A stretch of 64,000 nt of DNA from Chloroflexus aurantiacus J-10-fl (GCF_000018865.1 NC_010175.1:930001-994000); one strand, 5' to 3'; positions 8,501 through 17,176 are shown, counted from the first letter of the stretch. The notes: generated by a model not told the origin, from the sequence alone. Numbers and translations: made by a program.

Positions 8501-10846
8501 ACGATGGTCTTCACCGATGAGCCAATTGATAGCCTGCTGTCATCAACTGGTTCTACAGACGATGTGTTTGCACATCTGGATACAGCAAGTGCAGAGCCAT
8601 CGTTTGAGTTGCCTGGGGTCGAACCCTTCTCACTTGATGAGTTTGCCGATCTTGAGCCATTCTCGTTTGAAGATATTGAGAGTGGGGCAACAACCAGTAG
8701 TGAGCTTGGGCTTTCACCCGATGAAATAGACAGTATCAGCCTGGGTAACTTTGAGACAGTAGTCCTCTCTGATGATGAAGAACCGATGATCGATACCGGC
8801 GACCCCGATCTCAACCGTTTGATAAAACTGGGACATCGCCAGGGGTACGTCGATCTGACCGATATTATCGCTGTGGTGAAAGACCCCGAACAGGAAGCTG
8901 ACCGGATTGAGCAGATTGGCTGGTCGCTTTACCGGGCCGGCATTCAGATACGGGATGGCGATGAGATTATCGATATGGAGGCCGAGCTAAATGAGGAAGA
9001 ACCTGCTCCAGCAACCTCATCAGCGACGGCGGATTTAACCCCATTCGATGAAGAGCCAGCCCTGGCACAACCTTCCGCCGAGCCGGAGCTGACCCCCTTC
9101 TCGCTCGAAGAGCTAGGCCTGTCGCCGGAGGAAATTGCCCAACTTGAGGCCGCCCAACAGCAGCAGGCCCAACCGGCAGCCTCCGCCGAACCGGAACTGA
9201 CCCCCTTCTCGCTCGAAGAACTGGGACTGTCGCCGGAGGAGATTGCCCAGCTTGAGGCCGCCCAGCAGCAGGCCCAACCCGCCGCGCCTGCCGAACCGGA
9301 GCTGACGCCCTTCTCGCTCGAAGAACTGGGCCTGTCGCCGGAGGAGATTGCCCAGCTTGAGGCCGCCCAACAGCAGCAGGCCCAACCGGCAGCCTCCGCC
9401 GAACCGGAACTGCCCCCCTTCTCGCTCGAAGAACTGGGCCTGTCGCCGGAGGAGATTGCCCAGCTTGAGGCCGCCCAACAGCAGGCCCAACCCGCCGCGC
9501 CTGCCGAACCGGAGCTGACGCCCTTCTCGCTCGAAGAACTGGGACTGTCGCCGGAGGAGATTGCCCAGCTTGAGGCCGCCCAACAGCAGCAGGCCCAACC
9601 CGCCGCCTCTGCCGAACCGGAGCTGACGCCCTTCTCGCTCGAAGAGCTAGGCCTGTCGCCGGAGGAGATTGCCCAGCTTGAGGCGGCCCAGCAGCAGGCC
9701 CAGCCCGCCGCGCCTGCCGAACCGGAGCTGACACCGTTCTCGCTCGAAGAGCTGGGACTGTCGCCGGAGGAGATTGCCCAGCTTGAGGCCGCCCAACAGC
9801 AGCAGGCACAGCCGGCAGCTTCCGCTGAACCGGAGCTGACCCCCTTCTCGCTCGAAGAGCTGGGGTTGTCGCCGGAGGAGATTGCCCAGCTTGAGGCGGC
9901 CCAGCAGCAGGCCCAGCCCGCCGCGCCTGCCGAACCGGAGCTGACACCGTTCTCGCTCGAAGAGCTGGGACTGTCGCCGGAGGAGATTGCCCAGCTTGAG
10001 GCCGCCCAACAGCAGCAGGCACAGCCGGCAGCTTCCGCTGAACCGGAGCTGACCCCCTTCTCGCTCGAAGAGCTGGGGTTGTCGCCGGAGGAGATTGCCC
10101 AGCTTGAGGCGGCCCAGCAAGCGGCTTCGCCGTCGGGGACGGGGGCGGCTGAGGATGACCTGTTTGATTTCAGCATTGCCGAAACCGCACCGGTAGCAAA
10201 AGCTGTACGCACCGCTCCACGGGTAGAGGAACCACCGCCGCCGCCAGCACCAGAAGATACTGGCTTCGTGCCGGAACCACTGGAGGCGCTTGATGACATC
10301 TGGAATGCACCGCCTGAGCCGATGACGAGTGAACCGGCACGAGTCGTGTTGCCACCACTCAGCGAACGACCTAAAGCGCAACCGATGTTACGGACGCCGA
10401 CAAGAGAAGAGCGACGAAGTGTAGCACCGACTCGTGACGATCTTCGTTTTGCCCGCCGTGAAGCTCTGACCAGCGGGCGTGGTCGTTCGGCACGGGCACC
10501 AATTCGGCCACGGGCACCAGAAGACTTTATTCCTACCGGTAATGCAACAATCGACGATTACTTACGACAACTGAGCACCAATCCGGCCAATCACTCTCTG
10601 GCTTTCACCATTGCCCGCCTCTGTGCGCAAACCGGGCAGGCCGAGCTAATGGCTGTCATCTATCGTCGCTTACTCAAGCACACGACACTGCTTGATCGAA
10701 TGGCCGAGGAGCTGGAAGACCTTATCAACACCATCGAGGACACGCCAGTTCTTCGTCAGTTATATCGCATCCTTGGTGATGTGTACTCGCGTCAGGGACG
10801 ACTGGAAGAGGCGATTGCCACTTACAGCGTCACATTTGCCGAATAA
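5546..10846 (+). CDS. Giant TPR protein with 23 LEELGLSPEEIAQLE repeats and a sigma-1.1-like segment
   Basis: 1766 residues. The start is the ATG at 5546 behind GGGAGGA. Residues 1 to about 220 are tetratricopeptide repeats (for example DPENIPAHVGLGMAYEWQGR). Then come low-complexity acidic linkers with three blocks (5, 8 and 10 copies) of a 33-37-residue repeat centred on PFSLEELGLSPEEIAQLE joined by Gln/Ala/Pro-rich spacers, plus degenerate forms such as LQPFSLDDL. Between blocks 2 and 3, residues about 1085-1145 (LIKLGHRQGYVDLTDII ... IEQIGWSLYRAGIQI) resemble sigma-70 region 1.1. The C-terminal ~100 residues look TPR-like again (LYRILGDVYSRQGRLEEAI). No signal peptide or membrane segment is seen, so it is probably cytoplasmic. 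The roadblock gene follows closely. A scaffold or hub role is inferred only. Confidence 0.9.
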   Translation: MATISLQDAYTQARTFLEANQIEQAIGLIQHILEHHPDNLEAQRLLGEAYLAKRDLPAATATFEQVLQVDPENIPAHVGLGMAYEWQGRLDKAIAEFEQALEIRPDMPELRAQLVRLYTEAWGSEHAALRLSRPGLARLYARGHMLPQAIHEFRQVIAEHPDRLDAWVGLIEALWRDGQLDEAATVCRDALKQQPHLLKANLILGGILLLDGDQRGLDYWRVAQRIDPYQTVAKLLFDTLPVGIPTPDVSLPAWDEAEWQARRAASVAAEQPASTPADDFFAETGWLTPAASPVAAAVAATSDDDLLAMLLFSPPAATSVAEPTQPPAERDEFDFDLDLPLSSATPTGLTLDEIGVGVTETTPASAEPTLQPFSLEELGLSPEEIAQLEGQAPAAAASAEPELTPFSLEELGLSPEEIAQLEGQAPAAAASAEPELTPFSLEELGLSPEEIAQLEGQAPAAAASAEPTLQPFSLEELGLSPEEIAQLEGQAPAAAASAEPTLQPFSLEELGLSPEEIAQLEGRSTTTGGADTFADELSGLQPFSLDDLDFGATSASDELPATLQPFSLDDLALDDAVSASPEAHTESIEPGIYSWQEPSARGGGIKLPQEPEQGGPSIFSKLVERAASLPPVEEPPLSPVELTETDVAAYFSNDDVSLREDDDTPERLTGTFRIPKASIDESLAPTGAVRALSEKSEPVNLPKEPELTPFSLEELGLSPEEIAQLEAAQQQQAQPAAPAEPELTPFSLEELGLSPEEIAQLEAAQQQAQPAAPAEPELTPFSLEELGLSPEEIAQLEAAQQQAQPAAPAEPELTPFSLEELGLSPEEIAQFEAAQQQAQPAAPAEPELTPFSLEELGLSPEEIAQLEAAQQQAQPAAPAEPELTPFSLEELGLSPEEIAQLEAAQQQQQSQPATPAEPELTPFSLEELGLSPEEIAQLEAAQQQQSQPATPAEPELTPFSLEELGLSPEEIAQLEAAQQPATTSETMVFTDEPIDSLLSSTGSTDDVFAHLDTASAEPSFELPGVEPFSLDEFADLEPFSFEDIESGATTSSELGLSPDEIDSISLGNFETVVLSDDEEPMIDTGDPDLNRLIKLGHRQGYVDLTDIIAVVKDPEQEADRIEQIGWSLYRAGIQIRDGDEIIDMEAELNEEEPAPATSSATADLTPFDEEPALAQPSAEPELTPFSLEELGLSPEEIAQLEAAQQQQAQPAASAEPELTPFSLEELGLSPEEIAQLEAAQQQAQPAAPAEPELTPFSLEELGLSPEEIAQLEAAQQQQAQPAASAEPELPPFSLEELGLSPEEIAQLEAAQQQAQPAAPAEPELTPFSLEELGLSPEEIAQLEAAQQQQAQPAASAEPELTPFSLEELGLSPEEIAQLEAAQQQAQPAAPAEPELTPFSLEELGLSPEEIAQLEAAQQQQAQPAASAEPELTPFSLEELGLSPEEIAQLEAAQQQAQPAAPAEPELTPFSLEELGLSPEEIAQLEAAQQQQAQPAASAEPELTPFSLEELGLSPEEIAQLEAAQQAASPSGTGAAEDDLFDFSIAETAPVAKAVRTAPRVEEPPPPPAPEDTGFVPEPLEALDDIWNAPPEPMTSEPARVVLPPLSERPKAQPMLRTPTREERRSVAPTRDDLRFARREALTSGRGRSARAPIRPRAPEDFIPTGNATIDDYLRQLSTNPANHSLAFTIARLCAQTGQAELMAVIYRRLLKHTTLLDRMAEELEDLINTIEDTPVLRQLYRILGDVYSRQGRLEEAIATYSVTFAE
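6640..7110 (+). repeat. In-gene repeat block 1 (5 copies)
   Basis: Five copies of a ~99-bp unit encoding P-(T/E)-L-(Q/T)-PFSLEELGLSPEEIAQLE followed by GQAPAAAASAE linkers. The DNA is nearly identical between copies. Confidence 0.85.
7650..8480 (+). repeat. In-gene repeat block 2 (8 copies)
   Basis: Eight ~105-bp copies with AAQQQ(Q)AQPAAPAE or QQSQPATPAE linkers. One copy carries AQFE instead of AQLE. Linker length varies by CAG/CAA codons. Confidence 0.85.
9077..10125 (+). repeat. In-gene repeat block 3 (10 copies, alternating as dimers)
   Basis: Ten copies in which QQQQAQPAASAE and QQQAQPAAPAE linkers alternate, giving a higher-order unit of 213 bp (for example 9827 to 10040). This implies recent amplification by two-unit steps. 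Confidence 0.85.
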
Positions 10847-10913
10847 GTGAGGTATCCGTCTTTCTTATGTAGAGAAAGCAGACTCCGCGATGGCACCACA
10901 AGAAAGGTTTAGC

Positions 10914-11261
10914 ATGCGCCGCATCGTAGAAGATCTCATTCGGGTCGACGGTGTGATTGGCAGTTTGCTGGTCGGCAAAGATGGCCTGGTCGTAGCCAGC
11001 ACACTGCTCGATGAAGAAGATGCCGAAATACTGGGAGCAATGTCCGCGGCAGTCTTCGGTGAAATTGATAAAGCGACCCGCCGACTCGGAGTCGGACATT
11101 TAGTTGACTCCATTATTGATGCCAAAGACGGCTCGATCTTACTGCTGGAAGCCAAAGAGCTAATCCTGGTGGTGATCACACAGCGCACGGTCAATCTCGG
11201 CCTGGTCAAGATGGAAATGCGCCGTGCGGCCAAACGGATCAGTGAGGCCGTTCCGATCTAA
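10914..11261 (+). CDS. Roadblock/LC7 domain protein
   Basis: 115 residues, essentially one roadblock/LC7 domain (VDGVIGSLLVGKDGLVVAS at the start, HLVDSIIDAKDGSILLLEAKE in the middle). Such proteins (MglB-like) bind or regulate small Ras-like GTPases in bacterial polarity and gliding, or dimerise as scaffolds. The start chosen is the ATG at 10914 with AAAGG 6 bp upstream; an ATG at 10890 would add 8 residues. It lies under 70 bp after the giant TPR gene and is probably co-transcribed. No GTPase is adjacent, so the partner is unknown; the TPR protein is the nearest candidate. Confidence 0.88.
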   Translation: MRRIVEDLIRVDGVIGSLLVGKDGLVVASTLLDEEDAEILGAMSAAVFGEIDKATRRLGVGHLVDSIIDAKDGSILLLEAKELILVVITQRTVNLGLVKMEMRRAAKRISEAVPI

Positions 11262-11290
11262 CGCGCCTTCAATGGTAGCTCAGAGCACAG

Positions 11291-11318
11291 ATCGACAGGT
11301 AACAACCTGTCGATTTTT
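11291..11318 (+). terminator. Rho-independent terminator after the roadblock gene
   Basis: ATCGACAGGT-AACA-ACCTGTCGAT, 10-bp perfect stem followed immediately by TTTTTG. Confidence 0.85.
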
Positions 11319-11320
11319 GT

Positions 11321-11347
11321 TTGTCAGCATTTTGTATGTGGTATACT
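11321..11347 (+). promoter_or_regulatory. Promoter for ndk
   Basis: TATACT at 11342-11347 preceded by TGG, an extended -10 element; TTGTCA at 11321 sits 15 bp upstream as a short-spaced -35. It lies just after the roadblock terminator and about 40 bp before the ndk start. Confidence 0.55.
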
Positions 11348-11390
11348 GACCGCGGGAAACAGACCTGTTTCTTAATGTTATGAGGTATCC

Positions 11391-11846
11391 ATGGAACGTG
11401 CACTGTTAATCTTGAAACCTGACGCCGTACAACGAGGATTGATCGGCGCTATCATCAGCCGCTTTGAACAGCGGGGCTTGAAATTTCAGGGCCTCAAGCT
11501 GATGCAGGTCGACGAGGCTCTGGCGCGCCGCCACTACGCCGAGCACGAAGGCAAGAGCTTCTTCAACGGTCTGGTCAGCTACATCACCTCTGCACCGGTC
11601 GTTGTGGCAGTCGTTGCCGGAAAGCCGGGCACCGTGGAGCTGGTGCGGGCAATGGTAGGCGCCACAAATCCGGCCAAAGCAGCACCGGGGACGATCCGGG
11701 GCGACTTTGGAGTAGACATTGGTCGCAATCTGATTCACGCTTCGGACTCGCCGGAAAGTGGTGAGCGCGAGACAGCGATCTTCTTCCAACCGCACGAGCT
11801 AATTGGCGAGTGGAATCGTGCGCTCGACAACTGGATCTACGAATAG
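11391..11846 (+). CDS. ndk: Nucleoside diphosphate kinase
   Basis: 151 residues, standard length. Transfers the gamma-phosphate of ATP to nucleoside diphosphates through a phosphohistidine. Motifs: LLILKPDAVQRG at the N-terminus and NLIHASDS with the active-site His116 (most relatives have HGSDS). GAGG precedes the ATG. It is preceded by its own terminator-promoter pair and followed closely by DAHP synthase on the same strand. Confidence 0.97.
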   Translation: MERALLILKPDAVQRGLIGAIISRFEQRGLKFQGLKLMQVDEALARRHYAEHEGKSFFNGLVSYITSAPVVVAVVAGKPGTVELVRAMVGATNPAKAAPGTIRGDFGVDIGRNLIHASDSPESGERETAIFFQPHELIGEWNRALDNWIYE

Positions 11847-11927
11847 TCGTTGTTCCGAATAACGGACACTACGTCCGTCAATGCGGTTGGCGCAACCTGA
11901 TGCTTGCCGCCAACCGCCGCCTTGTCT

Positions 11928-12971
11928 ATGCTAGTAGTCATGGAAGCACATGCCACGGCGGAGCAGATCGAAGCGGTCTGCGCTGAAATCCGGGCGATGG
12001 GATTCACTCCACATCCGATGCCTGGGCCAACACGCACAGCCATCGGAATTACAGGAAATCAAGGCCCAATTGAACAGGCCGGACGATTACAACGGTTGCC
12101 CGGCGTGAGTCAATTGATCCGGGTCACAGCACCCTACAAACGGGTGAGCCGGGAATTCAAAGAGCTGGACACCGTTGTCGACGTTGGTGGCATTCCCATC
12201 GGTGGATCGGGCATTACCATCATTGCCGGGCCATGTACGGTCGAAAGCCGCGAACAGACCTTCAATGTAGCAAGAGCGGTACAGGCCGCCGGTGCAGTCA
12301 TCCTCCGTGGTGGGGCCTATAAACCGCGCACCTCACCCTATTCCTTTCAGGGATTGGGGGAGGCCGGCTTACAAATTCTGGCTGAAGCACGGGCGTTAAC
12401 CGGGATGCCGGTGGTCACGGAAGTGATGGACACCGAGACACTACCGCTCGTCGTGCAGTATGCCGACATGCTGCAAATCGGTGCGCGCAATATGCAAAAC
12501 TACTCGCTGTTGCGGGCAGTTGGGCGTACCCGCCACCCGGTACTACTCAAACGCGGCTTTGCGGCTACCGTGAAGGATTTGTTGCTGGCGGCAGAGTATA
12601 TTCTGGCCGAAGGTAACCCAAACGTTGTTTTGTGTGAACGAGGTATTCGCACGTTCGATGACAGTCTGCGCTTTACCCTTGATCTGGGAGCGGTGCCCTT
12701 GATCAAGCAGCTTTCGCACCTACCGGTCATTGTTGATCCGTCGCATGCCAGTGGTCGGGCCGACATGGTGATTCCGATGGCGCGAGCTGCCATTGCTGCC
12801 GGCGCTGATGGTTTGATCATTGAGGTGCATGACAATCCAGCTTTTGCCGTTTGCGACGGGACACAGTCACTGGTGCCTGAGAGTTTTGCCGATCTGATGA
12901 AGCAATTGCATCGGGTAGCAGCAGCCATCGAGCGACCTCTGGTGCGTTGTGACGTAGCTCAGACAAAGTAG
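11928..12971 (+). CDS. aroF: 3-deoxy-7-phosphoheptulonate (DAHP) synthase, AroAI-beta type
   Basis: 347 residues. Condenses phosphoenolpyruvate and erythrose 4-phosphate in the first step of the shikimate pathway. An N-terminal ferredoxin-like regulatory domain (about residues 1-70, MLVVMEAHATAEQIEAV) is followed by the TIM barrel with AGPCTVES, RGGAYKPRTSPYSFQG, LLKRG, VIVDPSHASGR and IEVHDNP, the metal and substrate sites of the I-beta class. The frame is open further up only through TTG codons, so the ATG at 11928 is used. By family knowledge the N-terminal domain mediates Tyr/Phe feedback in some members. Confidence 0.95.
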   Translation: MLVVMEAHATAEQIEAVCAEIRAMGFTPHPMPGPTRTAIGITGNQGPIEQAGRLQRLPGVSQLIRVTAPYKRVSREFKELDTVVDVGGIPIGGSGITIIAGPCTVESREQTFNVARAVQAAGAVILRGGAYKPRTSPYSFQGLGEAGLQILAEARALTGMPVVTEVMDTETLPLVVQYADMLQIGARNMQNYSLLRAVGRTRHPVLLKRGFAATVKDLLLAAEYILAEGNPNVVLCERGIRTFDDSLRFTLDLGAVPLIKQLSHLPVIVDPSHASGRADMVIPMARAAIAAGADGLIIEVHDNPAFAVCDGTQSLVPESFADLMKQLHRVAAAIERPLVRCDVAQTK

Positions 12972-13221
12972 CAGTTGTTTCATAGCGCGCTGATATAGGC
13001 TTCTGCTCGTGCACAATAGACACACCTGACAATTAATAGCAGTCTAACCATCCGGGCAAAGTCCGGCAGGTGCCATGTGCATCCAAATATAGAGCACGAC
13101 AGGCGCGGAAGCATGGCTTCCCAACGCCAGACATCTGACACATGGATACTGAGCACGGCAGAGATACAATACCAGCAGAGTTGTTCACGACCTGGACAAC
13201 AACGACATAACGAGGTACCCA

Positions 13222-14346
13222 GTGGAAACGCGGCGCTGGCGGGATCTGGATTGGGGCATTTTGGTCAGTGTAGCTGTCCTGCTGATTATTGGCAGCCTGG
13301 CACTCCACAGTGCAACCCTGAATGCAGTGGCCGGTAATGGCTTACCATTACGTCCGGTCTTCGGACGTCAAATCGTATATATCGTTGTCGGCCTGATCGC
13401 CATGGTCGCCATGATGTCGTTTGATTACCGCTTGCTTTCCAGCCTGGCGCGCCCACTCTACGTCAGCACAATACTACTACTGGGTGCGGTATTGGTAATC
13501 GGCCGCGTAAGTGAAGGTGCGCAGAGCTGGATTGCCATCGGTGAACGAACGTTTCAACCTGCTGAACTGGGCAAACTCGTGCTCATCATTGCGCTGGCCA
13601 CGTACTGGCAGCACTACGCTGATCGTGGTGGAAGCTGGCTGGTGCAGATAGGTGGATTATTGATCGCCGGTGTACCAATGGCGTTGATCTTTATCCAGCC
13701 CGACCTGGGCACAACGCTGGTTCTGGCCGGCATCTGGCTGACGATGGCGTGGGGTGGTGGCATGCGGTTGGTCCAGTTGATCACCCTGTTCATTGCCGCC
13801 ATCCCACTCGCATGGATCGCGTGGCACTACGTGCTCGATACCTATCAGCAAGTTCGGCTCAGTACATTCTACTACTTGCTCACTAATCCGGCGGCTGTTG
13901 ATTTTAATGCCGCTTATAACGTCATTCAGGCACTCAATGCAATCAGTTCCGGCGGTCTGACCGGCACCGGCCTCACCCGTGGCCTGTTCAGTCAGGGCAA
14001 TTACGTGCCGGTGCAGCACACCGACTTCATCTTCGCTGTTATCGGCGAAGAATTAGGGTTTATCGGTGGTGTGGTGCTGATCATCTTTCAGGCGGTCGTA
14101 CTCTGGCAGACCCTCTCTATTGCTGGCAAAGCGCGTGATCAGTTTGGCCGATTGATAGCGCTCGGTATTTTCGGGATGCTCTTCAGTCACACCGTCATCA
14201 ACATTGGCATGAACATGAGTCTCCTGCCGGTAACCGGTCTGCCATTGCCGTTCGTCTCGGCGGGAGGCAGCTTTATGGTGACCACCCTGATCGCCATTGG
14301 CCTGTTACAAAGTATCAGTCTTCGCCACCGACATATTGCTTTCTGA
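13222..14346 (+). CDS. rodA: RodA/FtsW-family SEDS glycosyltransferase
   Basis: 374 residues, about ten transmembrane helices. SEDS proteins polymerise lipid II into glycan strands for cell-wall elongation (RodA) or division (FtsW). Signature stretches: QPAELGKL, IQPDLGTTLV, HTDFIFAVIGEELGF and VTGLPLPFVSAGGS. Length and lack of a nearby division cluster favour RodA. GTG start at 13222 with GAGG upstream. The 250 bp before it hold no gene. No penicillin-binding protein is adjacent. Confidence 0.92.
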   Translation: METRRWRDLDWGILVSVAVLLIIGSLALHSATLNAVAGNGLPLRPVFGRQIVYIVVGLIAMVAMMSFDYRLLSSLARPLYVSTILLLGAVLVIGRVSEGAQSWIAIGERTFQPAELGKLVLIIALATYWQHYADRGGSWLVQIGGLLIAGVPMALIFIQPDLGTTLVLAGIWLTMAWGGGMRLVQLITLFIAAIPLAWIAWHYVLDTYQQVRLSTFYYLLTNPAAVDFNAAYNVIQALNAISSGGLTGTGLTRGLFSQGNYVPVQHTDFIFAVIGEELGFIGGVVLIIFQAVVLWQTLSIAGKARDQFGRLIALGIFGMLFSHTVINIGMNMSLLPVTGLPLPFVSAGGSFMVTTLIAIGLLQSISLRHRHIAF

Positions 14347-14396
14347 TGCAGTTTTACCGATTGTCTGATCTCACCATACACATTAACCGTATCTTG

Positions 14397-15299
14397 CTAC
14401 TGCGCAGTGGTAGTGCGAACCAAGGCCTCAACCTCGGCGAGCGATGGTAACGCAGTTCGACCACCGAGTCCGCGTGTCTTGAGCGCAGCCGCTGCGCTGG
14501 CGAAGCGTAAGGCTGCCGGCAATGGATCATTGCGCAACAACGCGAACAGTAAGGCACCGTGAAAGACATCACCACAACCGGTTGTGTCCACCGGCGTAGT
14601 GGGAAAGGCCGGCGTGTGAATGAGTTCACCATTGTGACAGGCCCAGCTACCGGCTTCACCGGCGGTAACGACAACCAGTGTACGATACCGTTCAGCCAAT
14701 GCCTGAGTTGCCATTACTATGTCGGAAAGGCCGGTGACTGCACGGGCAAAATTGGCAGAGACGACAATATCATCACAGAGTGGTAGTAATTCCAGCACTG
14801 TTGGATTGACCCGCTCGGCATCAATCATTATTCGTCCTCCAGCAGCCCGTACCTGACGAGCCGCAGAGAGAGCCGCCGGTAGGTGAGAGTCAATCAACAA
14901 CGCACGGGTTTGTCCTGCCAGTTCGGCAGGAAATGAGAGATCGGCAAACACCGTCGGCTCGTTGTACCACCATACCGTTCGCCGATCACTCCCGGGTTCG
15001 GCCAACACGAACGCAATATGCGAAGAGCCACGACCGGTCACAACGAACGAGGTGTCAACCCCGAATCTGGTCAACTCGGCCTTGATCGCCATACCGTAGT
15101 GATCATCGCCAACAGCACTGACCAGCGCTACCTGAGCACCGAAACGGGCCATGGTCGCCAGCGCAGTCGCGACCGGCCCACCACCCATCTCCGTATATCC
15201 GGCAAGCGGTTGCTTCTGACCTAACACCGGTGACGTTGCAGTCACGCCGACAAGATCCCAACTGGCAATTCCCACGCCGATAGCATCAAATCGCGTCAT
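14397..15299 (-). CDS. PfkB-family carbohydrate/nucleoside kinase
   Basis: 300 residues, ribokinase-like fold. Motifs: N-terminal GGGPVATALATMARFG (sugar-binding GG) and DTTGCGDVFHGALLFA near residue 245, where the Asp is the catalytic base. The substrate cannot be read from sequence. It is divergently transcribed from deoC; a ribokinase-like or sulfo-sugar kinase role would be compatible but is not shown. The start ATG at 15299 follows GAGGAGAGGG. Confidence 0.9.
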   Translation of the reverse strand: MTRFDAIGVGIASWDLVGVTATSPVLGQKQPLAGYTEMGGGPVATALATMARFGAQVALVSAVGDDHYGMAIKAELTRFGVDTSFVVTGRGSSHIAFVLAEPGSDRRTVWWYNEPTVFADLSFPAELAGQTRALLIDSHLPAALSAARQVRAAGGRIMIDAERVNPTVLELLPLCDDIVVSANFARAVTGLSDIVMATQALAERYRTLVVVTAGEAGSWACHNGELIHTPAFPTTPVDTTGCGDVFHGALLFALLRNDPLPAALRFASAAAALKTRGLGGRTALPSLAEVEALVRTTTAQ

Positions 15300-15421
15300 A
15301 CCCTCTCCTCTGCGAGCACATGCCTATCATTGCTGTTCAGCAAGCAGCTTGCGCGGCTATGCTACAATAGCATCGTGAATGATGTCAGAACCTGGCGCCA
15401 GTCGTCAAGAGGAGCCTCGTC

Positions 15422-16213
15422 GTGGAAGATCTAATCGCACAGGTGCGGTCACACATAGATGCCCTGGTTGGATTACCGGTTGGTACACCCCTGGCGCATC
15501 CACCAGTCCCACCTGCTTCAGATACCCCTATTGCCAGTTTTATCGACCATACACTGCTCAAGCCTGAAGCGACAGTTGATCAGATTGACCGGCTGTGCAG
15601 CGAGGCCGAGCGTTACCGGTTCGCCAGTGTTTGTGTCAATCCGCGTTATGTTGAACGTTGTGCGCGTGCGCTCAGCGGTTCGGCAGTGCGGGTCTGCACG
15701 GTGATAGGCTTCCCGCTCGGAGCCACCACAACAAAAGTGAAGGTCTTCGAGACAGTACAGGCTATCGGGCATGGGGCACGTGAAGTAGACATGGTGCTGG
15801 CGATTGGGGCACTTCGCGGACGTGAATATCACGCTGTGGTTGATGATATTCGGGCTGTTACCGATGCTGCCCATGCCAGTGGCGTATTAGTAAAAGTTAT
15901 TCTGGAAACTGGCCTGTTGACCGATTTTGAGAAGGTGATGGCCTGTATGCTGGCAGTACGGGCGGGTGCCGACTTTGTGAAAACCAGCACCGGTTTCGGG
16001 CCGGGTGGGGCGACCGTTGCCGATATTCGCCTCATGCGGGCAGCGGTAGGGCCGACCATTGGCGTCAAAGCATCAGGTGGCGTGCGTTCACTGGCAATGG
16101 CCCAGGAACTGATCGCAGCCGGGGCAACCCGAATCGGCACGTCGGCAGGTGTTGCCATTGTGCAGGAGGCTGAAGGCACAAACCTTGAACCGCGAAATAG
16201 CGACACGTATTAA
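15422..16213 (+). CDS. deoC: Deoxyribose-phosphate aldolase
   Basis: 263 residues. Cleaves 2-deoxyribose 5-phosphate to glyceraldehyde 3-phosphate and acetaldehyde through a Schiff base. Lys187 in FVKTSTGF is the Schiff-base lysine and Asp123 in EVDMVLAIG is the conserved acid region; GVKASGGVR carries the second active lysine. It has an extra ~35-residue N-terminal extension before [16 protein letters not shown] start behind GAGGAG. It may be co-transcribed with sucD, which starts 48 bp downstream. Confidence 0.95.
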   Translation: MEDLIAQVRSHIDALVGLPVGTPLAHPPVPPASDTPIASFIDHTLLKPEATVDQIDRLCSEAERYRFASVCVNPRYVERCARALSGSAVRVCTVIGFPLGATTTKVKVFETVQAIGHGAREVDMVLAIGALRGREYHAVVDDIRAVTDAAHASGVLVKVILETGLLTDFEKVMACMLAVRAGADFVKTSTGFGPGGATVADIRLMRAAVGPTIGVKASGGVRSLAMAQELIAAGATRIGTSAGVAIVQEAEGTNLEPRNSDTY

Positions 16214-16261
16214 GATAAAGCATATCGCATCGTATATCTGTACTTTATTAAGGAGGAACGA

Positions 16262-17149
16262 GTGAGCATTCTGATCGATGCCAACACCCGACTGTTGGTA
16301 CAGGGAATTACCGGTAAAGAGGGTGAATTTCACACCCGCCAGATGATCGAGTATGGGACAAATGTCGTTGCCGGCGTCGTCCCCGGACGTGGTGGTCAGA
16401 AGGCGATTGATGGCCGAGTGCCTGTCTTCAATACAGTAGCGGAAGCAGTCGCTGCAACCGGCGCCAACACTGCGGTTATCTATGTGCCTGCACCCTTTGC
16501 GCCCGATGCCATTCGCGAGTCGGCAGCCGCCCGTATTCCGCTCATCGTGTGTATTACCGAGGGCATCCCGGCACTCGATATGGTCAGTACCTACGCCTTT
16601 GTGCAAGAGTGCGGCGTGCGCCTGATCGGGCCGAACTGTCCCGGCTTGCTTACGCCAGGAGCAGCCAAAGTGGGCATCATTCCCGGTAACATCGCGATGC
16701 CCGGCCCGGTTGGGATCGTGAGCAAATCGGGTACCCTGACCTATGAAGCGGTTGATGCGCTCACCCGGCTGGGCATTGGGCAGAGCACTATCGTCGGCAT
16801 TGGCGGCGATCCGATTATCGGGACAAATTTCATTGATGTATTAAGCATGTTTGAGGCTGATCCACAAACTGAGGCGATTGTTCTGATTGGCGAAATTGGT
16901 GGTACCGCCGAACAAGAGGCCGCCGCTTACATTAAGGCCCATGTGACGAAGCCAGTGGTAGGCTTCATTGCGGGCCAGACAGCGCCGCCCGGTAAACGCA
17001 TGGGACACGCCGGTGCGATCATCAGCGGTGGCGAAGGAACCGCCCAGGAAAAGATCGCCGCGCTGGAAAGTGTTGGGGTGCGCGTTGCCCGGATGCCAAC
17101 CGATATTGCCGGCCTGGTTAAAGAGGCGCTTAGCGCCCGTGCCGGGTAG
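16262..17149 (+). CDS. sucD: Succinyl-CoA ligase alpha subunit
   Basis: 295 residues. Alpha subunit of the ADP/GDP-forming succinate-CoA ligase of the citric-acid cycle. N-terminal CoA-binding Rossmann fold ([17 protein letters not shown]), phosphohistidine loop [17 protein letters not shown] with His249. GTG start with an ideal AAGGAGG. The beta subunit gene (sucC) is not adjacent and must lie elsewhere. A strong terminator follows. Confidence 0.95.
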   Translation: MSILIDANTRLLVQGITGKEGEFHTRQMIEYGTNVVAGVVPGRGGQKAIDGRVPVFNTVAEAVAATGANTAVIYVPAPFAPDAIRESAAARIPLIVCITEGIPALDMVSTYAFVQECGVRLIGPNCPGLLTPGAAKVGIIPGNIAMPGPVGIVSKSGTLTYEAVDALTRLGIGQSTIVGIGGDPIIGTNFIDVLSMFEADPQTEAIVLIGEIGGTAEQEAAAYIKAHVTKPVVGFIAGQTAPPGKRMGHAGAIISGGEGTAQEKIAALESVGVRVARMPTDIAGLVKEALSARAG

Positions 17150-17176
17150 GCTGGGTGATAGTAGTACGACGCACGG

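Noticed and set aside
8944-10299. 451-codon open frame on the minus strand, and similar ones, opposite the TPR repeats
   Set aside because: They are exact mirror products of the repeated codons on the plus strand (Ser/Gly/Trp-rich tandem text) with no ribosome-binding site; the plus-strand gene has TPR domains and a good start.
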